DNA from: Lepeophtheirus salmonis
Lineage: Eukaryota > Arthropoda > Copepoda > Siphonostomatoida > Caligidae
Direction: 5' to 3'
Assembly: GCF_016086655.4 (NCBI RefSeq)
Contig: NC_052137.2
Location: forward strand, 5,146,001-5,210,000
Length of the DNA: 64,000 nucleotides
A model generated the notes under the pieces. It worked only from the letters and a program-made list of their open reading frames with translations, was not told the DNA's origin and ran no database searches. This document shows, one piece after another, positions 10,285-21,987 of this stretch. Numbering within the stretch: the first letter of the stretch is position 1; each line of letters starts with the position of its first letter. A program made the translations under genes and the position numbers.

Positions 10285-11300
10285 ATATATGAACGAAATT
10301 GAATTTACGATTGACGATGTCTCATTTATGATGATAATGTAACCATAACAATTCCAATCGGAGAAATATCTTGGAAGAAAGAAAAGAAAATAATACCATT
10401 CAGTTTTTTGCATGTATAACTATTCAATTTTAATTATTATAATCATTATATGGAAAGCAAATCGTACTTTCAAAATTGTCTGTCAATTATTATATATTTT
10501 TTTTAAGAAAAAAAAAAGCCTTACTAACTATTTTTTTAGAAATATTTCACCCAAGTTTTGGTTGCTGTTGTGTTACAAGTCCAAATACCTAATCTCAATC
10601 TCTCTCTCTCAAATTTTTTTTATGTTATTCTTAAAAAATACATTATGGATGTGTTATGATGGACAAATGTGTACTTATAATAATTATAATCCATGGATGA
10701 ATCACACTATAGCCACGAAAGCTGCCCTGCCCAATAGATACTTTGAGAATGATCTTCGTATAGTGTACCAGAGTTATTCCTACTTATTTATTAACTGGGA
10801 AAAAGACAAGTTTCCTCTGTTCACAAAATGACTTATTACATATTATTCATTATTACATTATATATTATTTTTTTTGGCTCAATAATATCTTACATTTGTC
10901 AATAATTTTTGTTGTTCTTTCATTGTTTGTTGGACTATCTAATATGCCACATAAAGGTGGGCTCATTGGCTCTAAGTAATTTTACGGCAAGGCATATTCG
11001 CTGCCCTTTAATGTTATTGTATTAAAGGATCATCATTACTGTTAAAAGATTTTTTTCTTGGTATCGATATAGTTTTTTCTCATTTCTTCAAGGATCACCT
11101 AAGAACATAAACACTTGTCAATGAGTTATTTCGGAATATATCCTTATAAGCACTCAACACATCTTAATTTCTTCACTATAGATCATTTTCATAGACGTCA
11201 TGAATTGCAGCATGATTGAAGGAGACGCTATTTTGGAGGCTTAAAGTTGATATTTTTACTGCATAAAATGAACAAATTTCCAAAAAATATACATTAAATC
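10285..11300. other. Intergenic AT-rich DNA
   Basis: It contains a 139-codon plus-strand frame (10412-10831) whose residues are dominated by Ile, Phe, Lys and Tyr, as expected from AT composition. It has no motif and no splice context, so I do not call it a gene. Nothing else was recognised. Confidence 0.4.
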
Positions 11301-11302
11301 AA

Positions 11303-11567
11303 AATTAATAGAAATAAAAGGTTATCCTATCATGTAATCGGGCTTCTAGAATGTTCAATTTGATGTACCGTACCGACTTCTGGACAAGACGGACGTATAT
11401 GACGTCATACAGGTTAACAGCGGTACAGTAACAGTCAAGGAAAGCAATATATAGCTTTTTTTGGTAACAGTTATACTCTTTGACGCCACTATTAATAAGC
11501 GTGGTGGAAGTCAAACATTTGTAGATAAAGCGTTATGGTATAGCCTTGTAGTTTTTATTAACCTTGC
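11303..11567. mobile_element. MITE, family A, copy 1
   Basis: It is about 265 bp with imperfect terminal inverted repeats (left ATTAATAGAAATAAAAGGTT, right complement AGGTTAATAAAAACTACAAG). Internal landmarks shared with 15751-16011 and 45495-45750 include TTCAATTTGATGTACCGTAC, TATGACGTCAT and AGCGTGGTGGAAGTCAAACA. It has no coding capacity. Confidence 0.7.
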
Positions 11568-12049
11568 ATTAAAGTTTACCAAATAGCTTTAATAAAAAAA
11601 AAGCCTTAACACCTGCATTGAATGCTACTTGATGCAATGATAAACACTGATATTTGAATATGATCAAAGTAATATGTACTGAAAATCATTATGAAAGAGT
11701 TGAATTTGTACAACTATTTTTTTGTTTTTGATCAATTAGGGACGAGAAAAGTTTAGAATAATTAGAGAAATATATCATATTCTTTCATTTGTAATAGTTA
11801 AATTTCTATCTACAATATAGAAATAAGATTGTTTAACGATGTTATAACATATTTTTAATAGATATTAAGCTCAAATGTATTATAAACCAAGGTAATAGAG
11901 GTAAATATTTTTGATCGAAAGTAATGTTAAGTCATTTTAGTTGTTGATCCCATTTTGACGTCTAATAGTTCATAATCTTATTAAATATTAATGAAGAAAG
12001 GTTTTGGGGGTTTAGGCTCCCAAAATGGCCGACTTCAACAATGCCAGCT

Positions 12050-12320
12050 TCACGTGAAAACGCTGCAGACAGTGATCCATTGAAATCTGAACACTTGTAA
12101 TTTGAAACTTCAACAAGATATCATTTAGTGATTAACACTGGAATTTCACAAAATTAATGCTATAAAATAAATAGATGGGTTTCTGAACTCTCTCAATCAT
12201 TAATATAAGCGCTCTTAGCAGCAATGATCGCCTTCAGGTGGTGGCGGAAGGCCTGGCACCCGTTGTGGATTTAGTCCTCTGTCATGGTGTCCCTTTAACT
12301 CTAACTCACTGGGAATTTGA
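12050..12320 (-). mobile_element. Mariner-like relic, 3' end
   Basis: The minus strand reads the last ~45 residues of a transposase (MTED, then HNGCQAFRHHLKAIIAAKSA, then YIND-stop), followed by the element end with complement of CTGAACACTTG near 12085. It belongs to the same family as 40690-40985, 47100-47720 and 49640-50285. Confidence 0.6.
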
Positions 12321-12789
12321 GTAGCAATTGTACGTAGGCTAAAGAGCAAAGTTGTGTTTTGTTTTGTTACTAATTGGTTAGGCTTTAATAAATCAAAAGT
12401 TAGGATTGAGTTTACAAGCTAGTGTTGATCAAATAGTATATAAGGAAAATAGAAGGAGGTTGTTAGGGGGGTTAATGATAATTTATGAGTTGTCTGTTTA
12501 TTTGATGTTTAGTCAGAATGAATTATTGTATTACATTGACTAGGCTACTTAATAACTTCTTGAGAATTAAAAATATTTTTTATATTGGATATTACCTATA
12601 TTGTTTTTTCAAGACGTGAGAGAAAAAAAAAGAAATCTCCACTCCTTAGGTCCGTATAAATTAAGTAAATACACTTTTTTTTGTTTACATACAGATCCCT
12701 TATGGTCCCTTATCTGTTCAGATGTTTTTCGCTCCTTTTCCACTGTGTATAACTTCAGCTATTGTTGGTTTTAGAGACACTTTTTCTCA

Positions 12790-13290
12790 AAATATCATCA
12801 AAGATGATAAAGACGAAATTCTTCATACGATAGCTCCCGGAGATTCTGGCGCGTCATCAAAGATGGTTGCGGTCTGGTGTTGTCTTAATGATGTCTTCTT
12901 GTCTCGTATTTACCAATGCTTGGCGCATATGTTTGATCGCCAGCTTCAAACGGCCGAGTTGTTCACAGTTGAGGGTAAAATTGAAGAGGGGAAAATAATT
13001 TCTCGAACCACTGTTGTGAAACACGAACCAAAAGAGTATGGGCATCGTATACTTTACAAATTTTCTTGGTCGCTTTCGACGTGCTTTTCACTTTGAGGCA
13101 GTAAAAATATAAAATGTAGCGAATTTCTTCCTTTGAGTAGACGCACGATATTCACGAATCAACCGGCCAATGGCTAATAATATCCAAAAAGTTTTTGTAG
13201 TATGCAATCACTCCTTTACAACGCCGATTTGAACAATAATAAAAAAGATATAGAAAGTTTTAAAAATTTGAAATAACTTTTTCCTCAACG
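12790..13290 (-). mobile_element. Mariner relic with the shared internal deletion
   Basis: The minus strand begins at an end ACTTTTTCCTCAACG next to TA (13291-13292), reads a start region and an HTH-linker piece (QQWFEKLFSPLQFY), then jumps directly to the region after catalytic D2 (DNTRPQPSLMTRQNLREL). The jump sits at the same place as in 57090-57891. The C-terminus is cut off near 12790. Confidence 0.6.
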
Positions 13291-13299
13291 TAATCTAAT

Positions 13300-13885
13300 C
13301 AGTAATGTACTTATTCTAATATTTGAAAGGGATCTTATAAGAAAAAACTATTTTTCCTTTAAATGCCGATGAGCATAGTAATCCTGACATGGATAATCTT
13401 CACAAAGTGTGAGAATGGTTTTTTATTTTAAGAATACTTTGAAGTTCATTTCTTCAAAAAATGTTTGATTTATTTAAACAAAATATACTCTAGACATAAA
13501 TAACTGGCTACGTTCAATCAAAAAGAAAACAGACCAAAATAATGAGCTCGAAAAAAAAAAAAGAAGCATAAAGCTTTGTAACAATTTTGGTAGATTTTTT
13601 CAGGATTGGTGTCTAATTTGTCAATTGTAATTAAGTTATCTATATTAATATCTATTTCTTTCTTGAATACCGCTAGTGAAATTAAATGCTTCCTAAAATT
13701 GATTAAGATACAATGACGAAATTTTTTTTTCATAGTAGATAAATAATACAAAAATGATTAATTTTTCATTAATTTTGCTATTACTATAAAAAACCGTCTA
13801 GCCTAAATAATTTTCAACACACTCTCGAAGTTTTCCTTCCAAAACAAGGGAACTTTTGTTCATTATTTTGTTTCTTTATTTGGAT
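13300..13885. other. AT-rich intergenic DNA
   Basis: No feature was recognised. The last 25 bases (TTTCTTTATTTGGATTTGTAG) look like a polypyrimidine tract and acceptor for the candidate exon that carries 14032-14301. Confidence 0.3.
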
Positions 13886-14031
13886 TTGTAGGTAGAAAGG
13901 TTCCCCTCCCCGATTATCCTATCCATCTTTCCCCCCAACCTATTGAGGATTTTACAATCCATTAGCCTCTCTTTCCCAAGACCTCGGCTTAATAAAGACG
14001 ACCTTGCAGGTCCTAAAGGAAAGCATCACTC

Positions 14032-14301
14032 ATGGCGAAGAAAGAGTACCTTTTGTCCATCATTAAGAAGGTGCGTGAGAGTCTGACCATCCCCACGTTT
14101 GAACAGAAGCTGAAGGACATTCTCAAGAAGAATCATGTATTTGAAAATATGAGTAATATTGGTTTATTGCTCTCTGGTGAGAAAGAGTGGTGTGAAGGAG
14201 AATCCCAGGATCATGGGGAGCTTCAATTGCCCCTAATGATATCCGTGGAATGTGAAGGACCTTCAGAGGATTACAAAATGAATGATTATTCAGTAGAATA
14301 A
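14032..14301 (+). CDS. Unrecognised 89-residue protein, possible last coding exon
   Basis: The ATG follows an in-frame stop (TAA) 15 bases upstream, so this is the start of the frame. The product is charged and helix-prone at its N-terminus (MAKKEYLLSIIKKVRESL) and acidic at its C-terminus (QDHGELQLPLMISVECEGPS, then EDYKMNDYSVE). Composition and codon use look more protein-like than surrounding AT-driven frames, and the reverse strand shows no transposase. A possible 3' acceptor lies at about 13890 and an AATAAA at 14576. I do not recognise the family. It could be the 5' end of a gene, a small gene or chance. Confidence 0.4.
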   Translation: MAKKEYLLSIIKKVRESLTIPTFEQKLKDILKKNHVFENMSNIGLLLSGEKEWCEGESQDHGELQLPLMISVECEGPSEDYKMNDYSVE

Positions 14302-14309
14302 GGGCTTGC

Positions 14310-15745
14310 TGGAGTAAAAAAAAATAATTATAATTTGATAGAAATATTTAAAACCCAAATAATTACTTTTTTAATGTTTTTTTTTTTTAAATATTTATTT
14401 GCATTTTGACCTTTTTTAATGTTTTATTTGCATTTTTCGTTTATTGCATGCATATTTAGCTACATTTTTATGCATTATTTGAACATCACTATCCCATATG
14501 GTTCCTGTACCACTGGTTAAAGCCAAAATACACTCTAAATTTTTGTTTTAGTGAGGGTACACCCTGCAGTGGCAAATAAAAATCCTATAAAACCTATTTT
14601 ATAGATGAATTTTTGATGACGTCATGTGTGTTTCCAAATGTGAACATGGGTCTTCAAATATAGTGTCGTATGTTTAATACTCATATCATAACGGGGATAG
14701 AGAGAAAATAGGTCCGAATAAAATCACTTCCGTCCCAAAAAAGGGAAAAATCTTTCAAGGCTTGATTCTGAACACTATGTAATGTGTATTGACTTAAGTA
14801 CGTATGTTCCCCTAATACCATTTGTTTGTACATAAATACAAGCCTCAACCTTTAGCTTGGATCTAAGTTAGTTTATGGTCTTTGTATGTTTATTTTTTTA
14901 TTATTGTCTTTGACATACATATTTCTTTTTTTGTATTTAAAAGCAATGTACTTATAATAATATGCCCTCAATTATGAAGGTCAGACTAGTGTCAATGTCG
15001 TTGCTTTGTTTATTATTTTTCTTCATGGAATTACTACCTTTAGCATTATAGTTATAAAAATATGACAATGGACGAGTGCAATGCCTTTTATGGTTGCAAC
15101 CTAAACATCATTTTTTTTCTTTTCTTGCTCATTGCAACAAAATTAGTATCAATTAATAAAAATATTTCAAAATTTTAAAGATAAATGATTTTTTGAATTA
15201 TCTTGAGTCCAATTCCTGCAAAACGTGTCTAATCATACAAAAATCAAGGAAAATGATGAATTATATTTTGAAGCTAATATTTAATGCATATATTTTTCAA
15301 TTGTTTTATATTATAGCTGAAACTGATAAATAAACTTTTCAATGAATTGCTGTCAAAAAAAAAAAAAAAAAATGATGTTTATTGATTTTTTTTTCTAATT
15401 TTTAATTTTCTAATGGAATATTTAATAAATTAGCAATGTAAAGTTGCATAAAAAAGTTCCAAAATTAAATACAATCAAGTGAATTACTTGACTAATTGTA
15501 ATAAGTCAGAAATGTTTTAGAGGCAAGGAGATTATCTCCAATTTAAATGTATTTAATATACTGTATAGAATTATCTTAGTATTTATCTAATTCAATCGAA
15601 TTTTTTATGTTTAATTTCGGAACTTTTTCACGCAACTTTTTCTCTACTTATTTAGTCAAATTTCCATAAAAAAAAATTAAAAGTTAAACTAATAAAATAA
15701 AACTTTTTTAGGACAAATCTTTTTAAGTTTTAATATTAGGTTGAA
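14310..15745. other. AT-rich intergenic DNA
   Basis: It holds homopolymer runs (A17 near 15355-15371, T runs near 14380) but no coding or repeat family that I can name. Confidence 0.4.
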
Positions 15746-15750
15746 TCCAA

Positions 15751-16011
15751 AGTTAATGGAAATACAATCCTTATGTCATTATGTAATACGGCTTACCAGA
15801 ATTTTCAATTTGATGTACTGTACAGACTGCTGGACAAGGCAGACAGATATTGACGTCATAGAGTATAACAGCTATACTCTAAAACTAACAGTCAAGCAAG
15901 GCAATATATAGGTACTTGGTAACAGTTATACCCCTTGACGTCACTACTAGAAAGCGTGGTGGAAGTCTAACATCAATCGGTGAAGTGTTATGGTATTTCT
16001 ATTAACCTTAA
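15751..16011. mobile_element. MITE, family A, copy 2
   Basis: It shares TTCAATTTGATGTACTGTAC, ATTGACGTCAT and AGCGTGGTGGAAGTCTAACA with copies 1 and 3. The left end AGTTAATGGAAATACAATCC pairs with the right end, although about 15 bp just inside the right terminus are deleted. Confidence 0.7.
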
Positions 16012-16014
16012 GCA

Positions 16015-17080
16015 TTATTTTCTTTTTTCATTCATTTGTCACATGTTTACATAGCTTCATTATGACGTAACAAGCCAACCACCCCTTAATAACAATATCT
16101 TGGGCATTCTGATTCATCTCTGTTATGTTACAATAGAAAAAAAATCCCCAGTAAGTGGGGAAGACAAACCTCGAGATTCATATCCTTTACCCATACGTTC
16201 AATTCCGGCATGGAAAGGAATAAATTGCATTCGGTGTCAATATATGATATCAATTTTTTCAATATTTGGTTAACAGTATTGCTTTTATCTTTTCTGATTT
16301 TCACTATAGTCAAAGATCGTATAGAGTCTCTTTCATCAACTTTTCAAGGACATGCAAATTTTATGCTGGATTTTCCACAATGTTGTAACTAGTTGAGTCC
16401 TTTTCTTTTGTCTTGAAGTATGAGATAGAGACTTAATGCCACTTGGCTCCTACTTGTCTCAGAATAGACGTATATACGAATGAAATCTTGTCAATCTTCA
16501 ATTGATATCTACAATAATAAGTTCTACCAAATTTAATTTGGGTAAGTGTCTATATGGTTTTTCCTCGCTTAGATTCGTAGTAGTATTTTACACTGATAGT
16601 TGAAGTATACCTAAACAAATCATCTTCAAGATCTTAATAATTAAGCAAATATGAATGCAGAAGAATAAAATTGTAAATAAAGATTTTATTACTCAGGCAA
16701 TCGATCTTCAATTCTTGTAGAGTTTCTAATAATTAACTTTTGACAATTGAAATAATGTTTTACCTTGTCGGCCATGTATCATTTTTTAAATAATATTTTT
16801 CATATATTTATATTTCCTATTCATCGTGTGGATAACTCAAATCCCCTCAAATCATGGAATAGTTCTCTGAATAATATAATTGTTCTTTCCTCAATTATGA
16901 GTACATGAAAGTTTCTTATAAAATCTAATAAGATGAAAAATAATTTATACTCCTTCAAAAGTAATTCCCCCCTCCCCTCAGCTAATTGTTGTGTATGAAC
17001 TTACTAGGAGTAGTAAATGGCACTCCCCGGAGTAATTAGGCATCAGTTATCGGACTAATTTGGTTAAATAATATAGAAGA
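16015..17080. other. Intergenic DNA without recognised features
   Basis: The overlapping frames at 16128-16392 lie on opposite strands and neither shows family motifs. The rest is AT-rich. Confidence 0.3.
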
Positions 17081-17084
17081 TACT

Positions 17085-17245
17085 CCTCAAGGAATTCCTC
17101 AGTGAAACTCTCCGTTTTCCATGGGCAGAATCACATATAACTACTCAATACAATAATACTTATATCAATCTATATGACGTTTTTCTCCTCAAGAATGAAA
17201 GAAAAATAATAAGAGTTTGAAAAAAATATATATTAATATATGTTG
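17085..17245 (-). repeat. LTR-like dispersed repeat, inverted copy
   Basis: The reverse complement of this block matches 23440-23640: CATCCCAACA, then CATTCTTGAGGAGA, then a GAGTT/GAGGAGTATCTT segment. Related pieces occur at 34440-34560 and 42050-42180. It may be LTR-derived but coding neighbours are not consistent enough to prove that. Confidence 0.45.
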
Positions 17246-17449
17246 GGATGATTGTTGAGTCTTTAGAGCGCTCACTAACAAAATTCATTTCAACATACCA
17301 ACGCATATATTTAATTTAAATCTTAACATATACTGAAAATGCACATGAATTATGATACATAAGATACAAACAACAAAAACAAACGGAAACTACTCTGCTC
17401 TTTTTATACATGCACACGCCTGCAATAGTTATTTTATACGACCGCATTA

Positions 17450-17655
17450 TTATTCCTAAAATATAAAAATATTGATATGATACACATCAGGGAGCACTAC
17501 ATACAGTTCACCCTGTATATGTATCGATTCTATATGCATACGTCTGCAATATTTCATTAATACGATTGCATTGTTATTTCTTATATAAAAATATATTTAT
17601 GATATACGTCATGGAGCACTATATGCTATGTCCTTAGACACCTCAAAAAGAAACT
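17450..17655. repeat. Tandem units, left arm of an inverted pair
   Basis: Two units of about 115 bp contain CATCAGGGAGCACTA or GTCATGGAGCACTA plus TTTCATTAATACGATTGCAT. The reverse complement of the pair is at 19010-19240. The right edge, TGTCCTTAGACACCTCAA (17630-17647), recurs inverted at about 18104-18121. Confidence 0.55.
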
Positions 17656-17869
17656 ATCATGCTGAGTACTAATTTATTACTGACTCTCAGATCAGATAAA
17701 GGATACAAAAAATAGAAAAGAAGAACATATTAGAAACATCAGAAAATCCCTTACTGATATTAATATGAGATACATATATTGCAGTCACTTCCCCCTTCAA
17801 CTGGTTTTTAGCTTAAGGTTATATATTTATATAGATTTGATTTTACCATTCCACTCAATAATAAAACTT

Positions 17870-18118
17870 TTTCTAAACCTCTAAACAACTCTATAAGGGC
17901 CGGTAAAGAAAGGTTCCAAGGAAGACTTAATAAGAGGATTCAAAGCATATACGCGAGCAGCATTAATTAATTTTTTGTAAGCAGAATTGGAATTTTTTTT
18001 CGTCTGTTGCGGTTGATATTGTCGGTATTTATTTGTTTCGGAACGCTCTTTTCATGATTTAGTAGAGAACTAAAAGATCGAATATCCTCTCCAAAAACTA
18101 ATCTTGAGGTGTCTAAGG
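17870..18118 (-). mobile_element. Ty3/gypsy pol relic, integrase C-terminal region
   Basis: Minus-strand frames show TSRLVFGEDIRSFSSLL, the place where gypsy integrases have a PAxLVYG-type motif, then a shifted frame with NAARVYALNPLIKSSLEPFF followed by TGPYRVV, the GPY-like module. It belongs with the protease, reverse transcriptase start and gag at 19385-20819, but the intervening pol is missing. Confidence 0.55.
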
Positions 18119-19385
18119 ACACCACACATATACAGTGCATACGGTTACTGTTTTTCATCTAGACAGATAAACTTTTCTTTATTAATGAGGTTTCTAATTA
18201 TTTGCTTAAGATTTAGCTTAATATATTTTAAAAGAATAGACTTTGTCTATTTGAAAAGTACACATGGCAATAAACATTTATTTAATAATTACCCATTTTC
18301 AAATATTGTAGATGCTTTAACTCCAAATAGGAGAGCATTATTATTTACAGTATTGACCTATACATCAGCAAAATATCAGTGAAAATGAGTAGTGGGCCAT
18401 ACTTTAAACATACATTAAGTGGGCCGCAATGCACCCTGTGGGCCATGTATTGAACATCCTTGGTATAGACCAATTTTTAAATAAGATGGTTCCAGACCAA
18501 TATTTTTGTAAGACCAATTTAAAACATTTTTTTGAAAAACCCTACACTTCCTCCTCGAATATCTTGAATAATATAAAAAAATATAGCTCTGTTATAATCT
18601 ATGATTCTGATCAGTTTTAAGGTGTGGATTTCAGCTGTTTTCATCTCTTTAGCAGTTTATTGTTATCATGTCTCTTGGAATATAATATCCATGATAAAAA
18701 AATATACCTATTCTCTTTATAGTAGTTTAACAGAAATACTTGATTCAGGGTCACATTGAAGAGTCGTCGTCGTTGAACTTTAAAGTGACGATGGCTCTTG
18801 AGACACAATGCAGTTTCAAATTTTTTTCCAGATATAAAAAGAAAAAAAAAATAGTAGAAAACGTCCATTAAAAAGGAATTTTCTATTCTGCAATTTAAAA
18901 AAATAACTTCTAGGGTGACTGATGGATATAAAGTAACATATTATCTATATTAATAGAACCAAGTTTGTTTGTAGATATGAAAATAGTCATAGGGTGGAAA
19001 GTATACCTCTAGTGCTCCCTGATGTATATAATAAACATATTACGATCTAAGAAATAACAATATAGTCATAATAATGAAATCTTGCAAGTGTTTTGCATAT
19101 AGCATTGAGCGTGGTTACTGGGTGGTGCACTGTATAAAGTGCTCCCTGATGTATATCATATACATATTTTTGATATAGGAAATACCAATGTGGTCGTATT
19201 AATGAAATATTGTAGGTTGTGCATGTAACATGGAATATATATCACTGTTTGTTGGTGTTCTCGCTCTATAATTTATATCATAATTCATATGCCTTCTCAG
19301 TTATGTTAAGATTTGAAGAAATAAATGAATTAAATCTTTCAGGTGTTTTGTATGTAGCCTTATGAAATCTCTTAGGTTTGGAGGG
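18119..19385. other. Foreign segment inside the gypsy element
   Basis: Here reverse transcriptase, RNase H and integrase core would be expected, but no motif is seen. Instead 18385-18470 carries a hAT-like terminus (GTGGGCCATACTTT, then GGGCCGCAATGCACCCTG) and 19010-19240 carries the right arm of the inverted pair (TAGTGCTCCCTGATGTATAT, two units). The segment therefore replaced much of pol. Confidence 0.4.
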
Positions 19386-20005
19386 GTTACCGATCAAGGT
19401 CAGTCATCCTATTTAATTGACGATAGTCGCCACACATTCGCCAGTTTCTTTTGGCGTTTGAAACGCCGTGAATAGCGAAATAAAAATTAGAAGAAGACTA
19501 GCGAAGAATTCCTTTCTTCAACAATTCGTTGATTTCGTCTTGTACAAAATTTAACTTCCCACCATCTAACTTGTGTGATTTTGCAAAGAAAGGAGGACCT
19601 TTCGTCTCGATATGGTATTCAACTCCATGAGCTGTATAAGTTTCAATGAAACTTTTATTATCAAAGACTATATTCCGATTTTATTTCTTGTGTCTTTGAT
19701 AGTTCTATAATGAAGCACGGTTCATCTCGGAATAACTTTTTATTGAAAATATCAATTCTAAATCTGAAATTATATAAAAAATCTGTACCCAAAATTGGAC
19801 AACCACTTTATACTATAATAAATTTCCATTGGAAATCTCCTAGATTTTTTAGATTGAGTGTTAAAGTTGTTGTACTAGTAACATCAACGAGGGCTCATCC
19901 ATATCCAATAATAGGGGAGTTTTTCTCGTGCAAGACTTTTACATTTTTAAATGGAATAACAGACACTTACGCCCTTGTATTTACCAGAAAGTTGATCAAA
20001 TTTGA
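19385..20005 (-). mobile_element. Ty3/gypsy pol relic: protease and start of reverse transcriptase
   Basis: The minus strand reads a protease-like stretch (INFLVNTRA with the catalytic Asp changed to Asn, later PILGTDFLYNF, the typical aspartic protease end), then the pol linker (FFAKSHKLDGGKLNFVQDEI, ELLKKGILR) and WRMCGDYRQLN, the first reverse transcriptase block. Stops and frame changes show it is dead. Confidence 0.7.
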
Positions 20006-20009
20006 ATTG

Positions 20010-20819
20010 TCTTTAATGAAAAATAAGTTTGATGGTTTGTTTACAAATTCGGTCCCGTGCAACCATGGATAATTTGGTTTTTTGAAACAAGTACATAAAA
20101 ATGGCAACTAGCTCCCGAAAGGTAGTTGCGTTAATTCCAAATTTAGAATGATAATAGCAGATATCTTTTTCCCCCGTAGATTTAGTACATTTTGACGTGT
20201 TATGAATAGGTTTTTTGAAAACATGATTGATTGGAGGCGAAGCGGACGAATCTTCAACAGTGGAAACATGTAAATTGCTAAGCTCTTTGCCTGCAACACA
20301 CATTTGCTTCAACACTTCAATCGAATAGGACTGTGCTCTCAAGTACCCTACCTGGTCTTTAGGCACATTTCTGATGAGGGCCTTCCTCAGTAAATGATGA
20401 CGCAAATCATGGATGTATTCCCGTCAAGGAGACGCTCAACTTCCTCTTTAACTTCCCCAGGGGAAAATCCCGATGAATCGCACAGCATATCAGAATTTTT
20501 TATTTCTATTTGAAGATGGGCGACCATATTTCTGTAAAATTGCCTTTTTTGCACCATCATATATGAGACCTTCGTTTTTAAGAGGGATATACCTAAAAAC
20601 TTTACCAGGTAATGCATAAGCCATTAAATAATATTTGGTCTGATCTTCTTTGATGTTCCTCATCAAAAAATCCAACTCAATTCTTTGAAACCAATTTTTC
20701 GGATCCATCGCCGAGAATTTTGGAAGACGTAGTTCTGCTTCCGCTACGTAATTTTGTTCGATCTGAGGGACATTGTCCACATAGTCATGACCATCAGAAT
20801 GAAATTTTTTAGGAGGCAT
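20010..20819 (-). mobile_element. Ty3/gypsy gag relic
   Basis: The frame begins at the ATG at 20819 (MPPKKFHSDG) and reads LRLPKFSAMDPKNWFQRIEL followed by DFLMRNI, the signature start of mag-like gag. It breaks near 20490 into two shifted frames (20617-20387 and 20405-20013). The latter ends with DICYYHSKFGINATTFRELV, where the usual CYYHxxFG...C knuckle has lost its last Cys. Gag would form the particle shell of the retroelement. Confidence 0.75.
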
Positions 20820-20829
20820 GATATTAAGA

Positions 20830-21275
20830 TTTAAATATCCTTATTTTAACTGAGTAAAAATGATCATTCCTTTTTACGAAAATAAAAAGAAGAAAAAAAA
20901 AACAAGAAAAAGAATACAAGGTGCTATGATGAATAATTAGTATCATCTAAGCAAGATGTTCATTATATGGATTTTTTTATTTTATTTCAACATGCATAAA
21001 GGAAGATTACAAACTATCAAATTATAATAATATAGTAAACAGTTTCATTTATATTTATATGAAACTCGGGTAAATATGTGACATTAACATAAATTTCAAT
21101 AACGATTTTATAATTTTCTTGGTCTCAACGTTGACAATGGAAGGGATTTTTGGGGTACTTCATAATATTGAATCCGATTGTTGGCAAAAACAATTTTGCA
21201 ATTAAGAAGAACTAAATTATTATAATATTTAACAATTTTATGATATATATAAATTAACCCTTGCATTATTAATTA
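20830..21275. other. AT-rich spacer between two retroelements
   Basis: It lies upstream of the gypsy gag, where a 5' LTR and primer binding site would be expected. No LTR could be recognised. Confidence 0.3.
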
Positions 21276-21279
21276 TTAA

Positions 21280-21985
21280 GTAAAGTTAGTTAAGAATTTA
21301 TTGCTGTTTACAATAGTACATACACACATTATAAAATGGTACAACTGTGCATACATTACTTTCCTATACATACATAGGCCAAAGAACACAACCCTACAAA
21401 GGGCAATATGTGCAGAAACATAAATTGATCTTAAGTCCCATTTAATTTTATAGTTATTATCAATAATTTGTTTCATTGTTTTACCATTCATAAATTTAAG
21501 AATACGAAGAGCTTTATCCTCTTCATGTATGTCTTTGTATCTCTCATATGAAAGTGATGGACATCTGTTAATAAGGTAGTCTGCACTTTGTGGTTCTTCC
21601 ATGGAAATATTGCACATTGCACTTGTATTTTTCCATTTTCTCAGATGGACCAAAAAAGGCCCTTGACCTGTTCATATTTTGACGCAAAAGTTGGAACTTC
21701 TTTTGTTTTGGTTTCTTCAGCATATGATGTGTATGCTTCATTCTTAGATCTTCCCTGTATCTGTTGCACCAAATTTCGAAGAAGAAGTCAATTTTGACTT
21801 TGTGTCTGTCACTCTTTGCAAGATAGTCTGCAAATTCTGTTCCTGAAATATCTGAATGGCCTTTGCACCAATTGAGATAAATGTTTATTTCATATTTTCC
21901 AATGTTTAATATTTCTTTGCCCTTCTTAACTTTATCACTTTTTGTGTACGGATTTAGAATAGCAGCAATTGCCAATTTAAAGTCC
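21280..21985 (-). mobile_element. Non-LTR retrotransposon relic: RNase H and C-terminus
   Basis: Minus-strand frames give a RNase H domain segment, IYLNWCKGHSDISGTEFADY followed by LAKS, matching the WxxGHxxIxGNxxAD motif, then a basic region, then a CCHC-like tail (CNISMEEPQSADYLINRCPS) and YERYKDI. This order is typical of jockey/R1-type ORF2. The element is interrupted at 21986 by a mariner whose outer end is CAGGGTGTCTACG, and its reverse transcriptase lies on the other side (22640-22990). Confidence 0.75.
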
Positions 21986-21987
21986 GA

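Noticed and set aside
10412..10831. 139-codon plus-strand ORF just after katanin
   Set aside because: Residue content (Ile, Phe, Tyr, Lys) follows AT composition, no motif, no splice or promoter context.
12722..13096. 124-codon plus-strand ORF
   Set aside because: Antisense to the mariner relic at 12790-13290; no plus-strand family motif.
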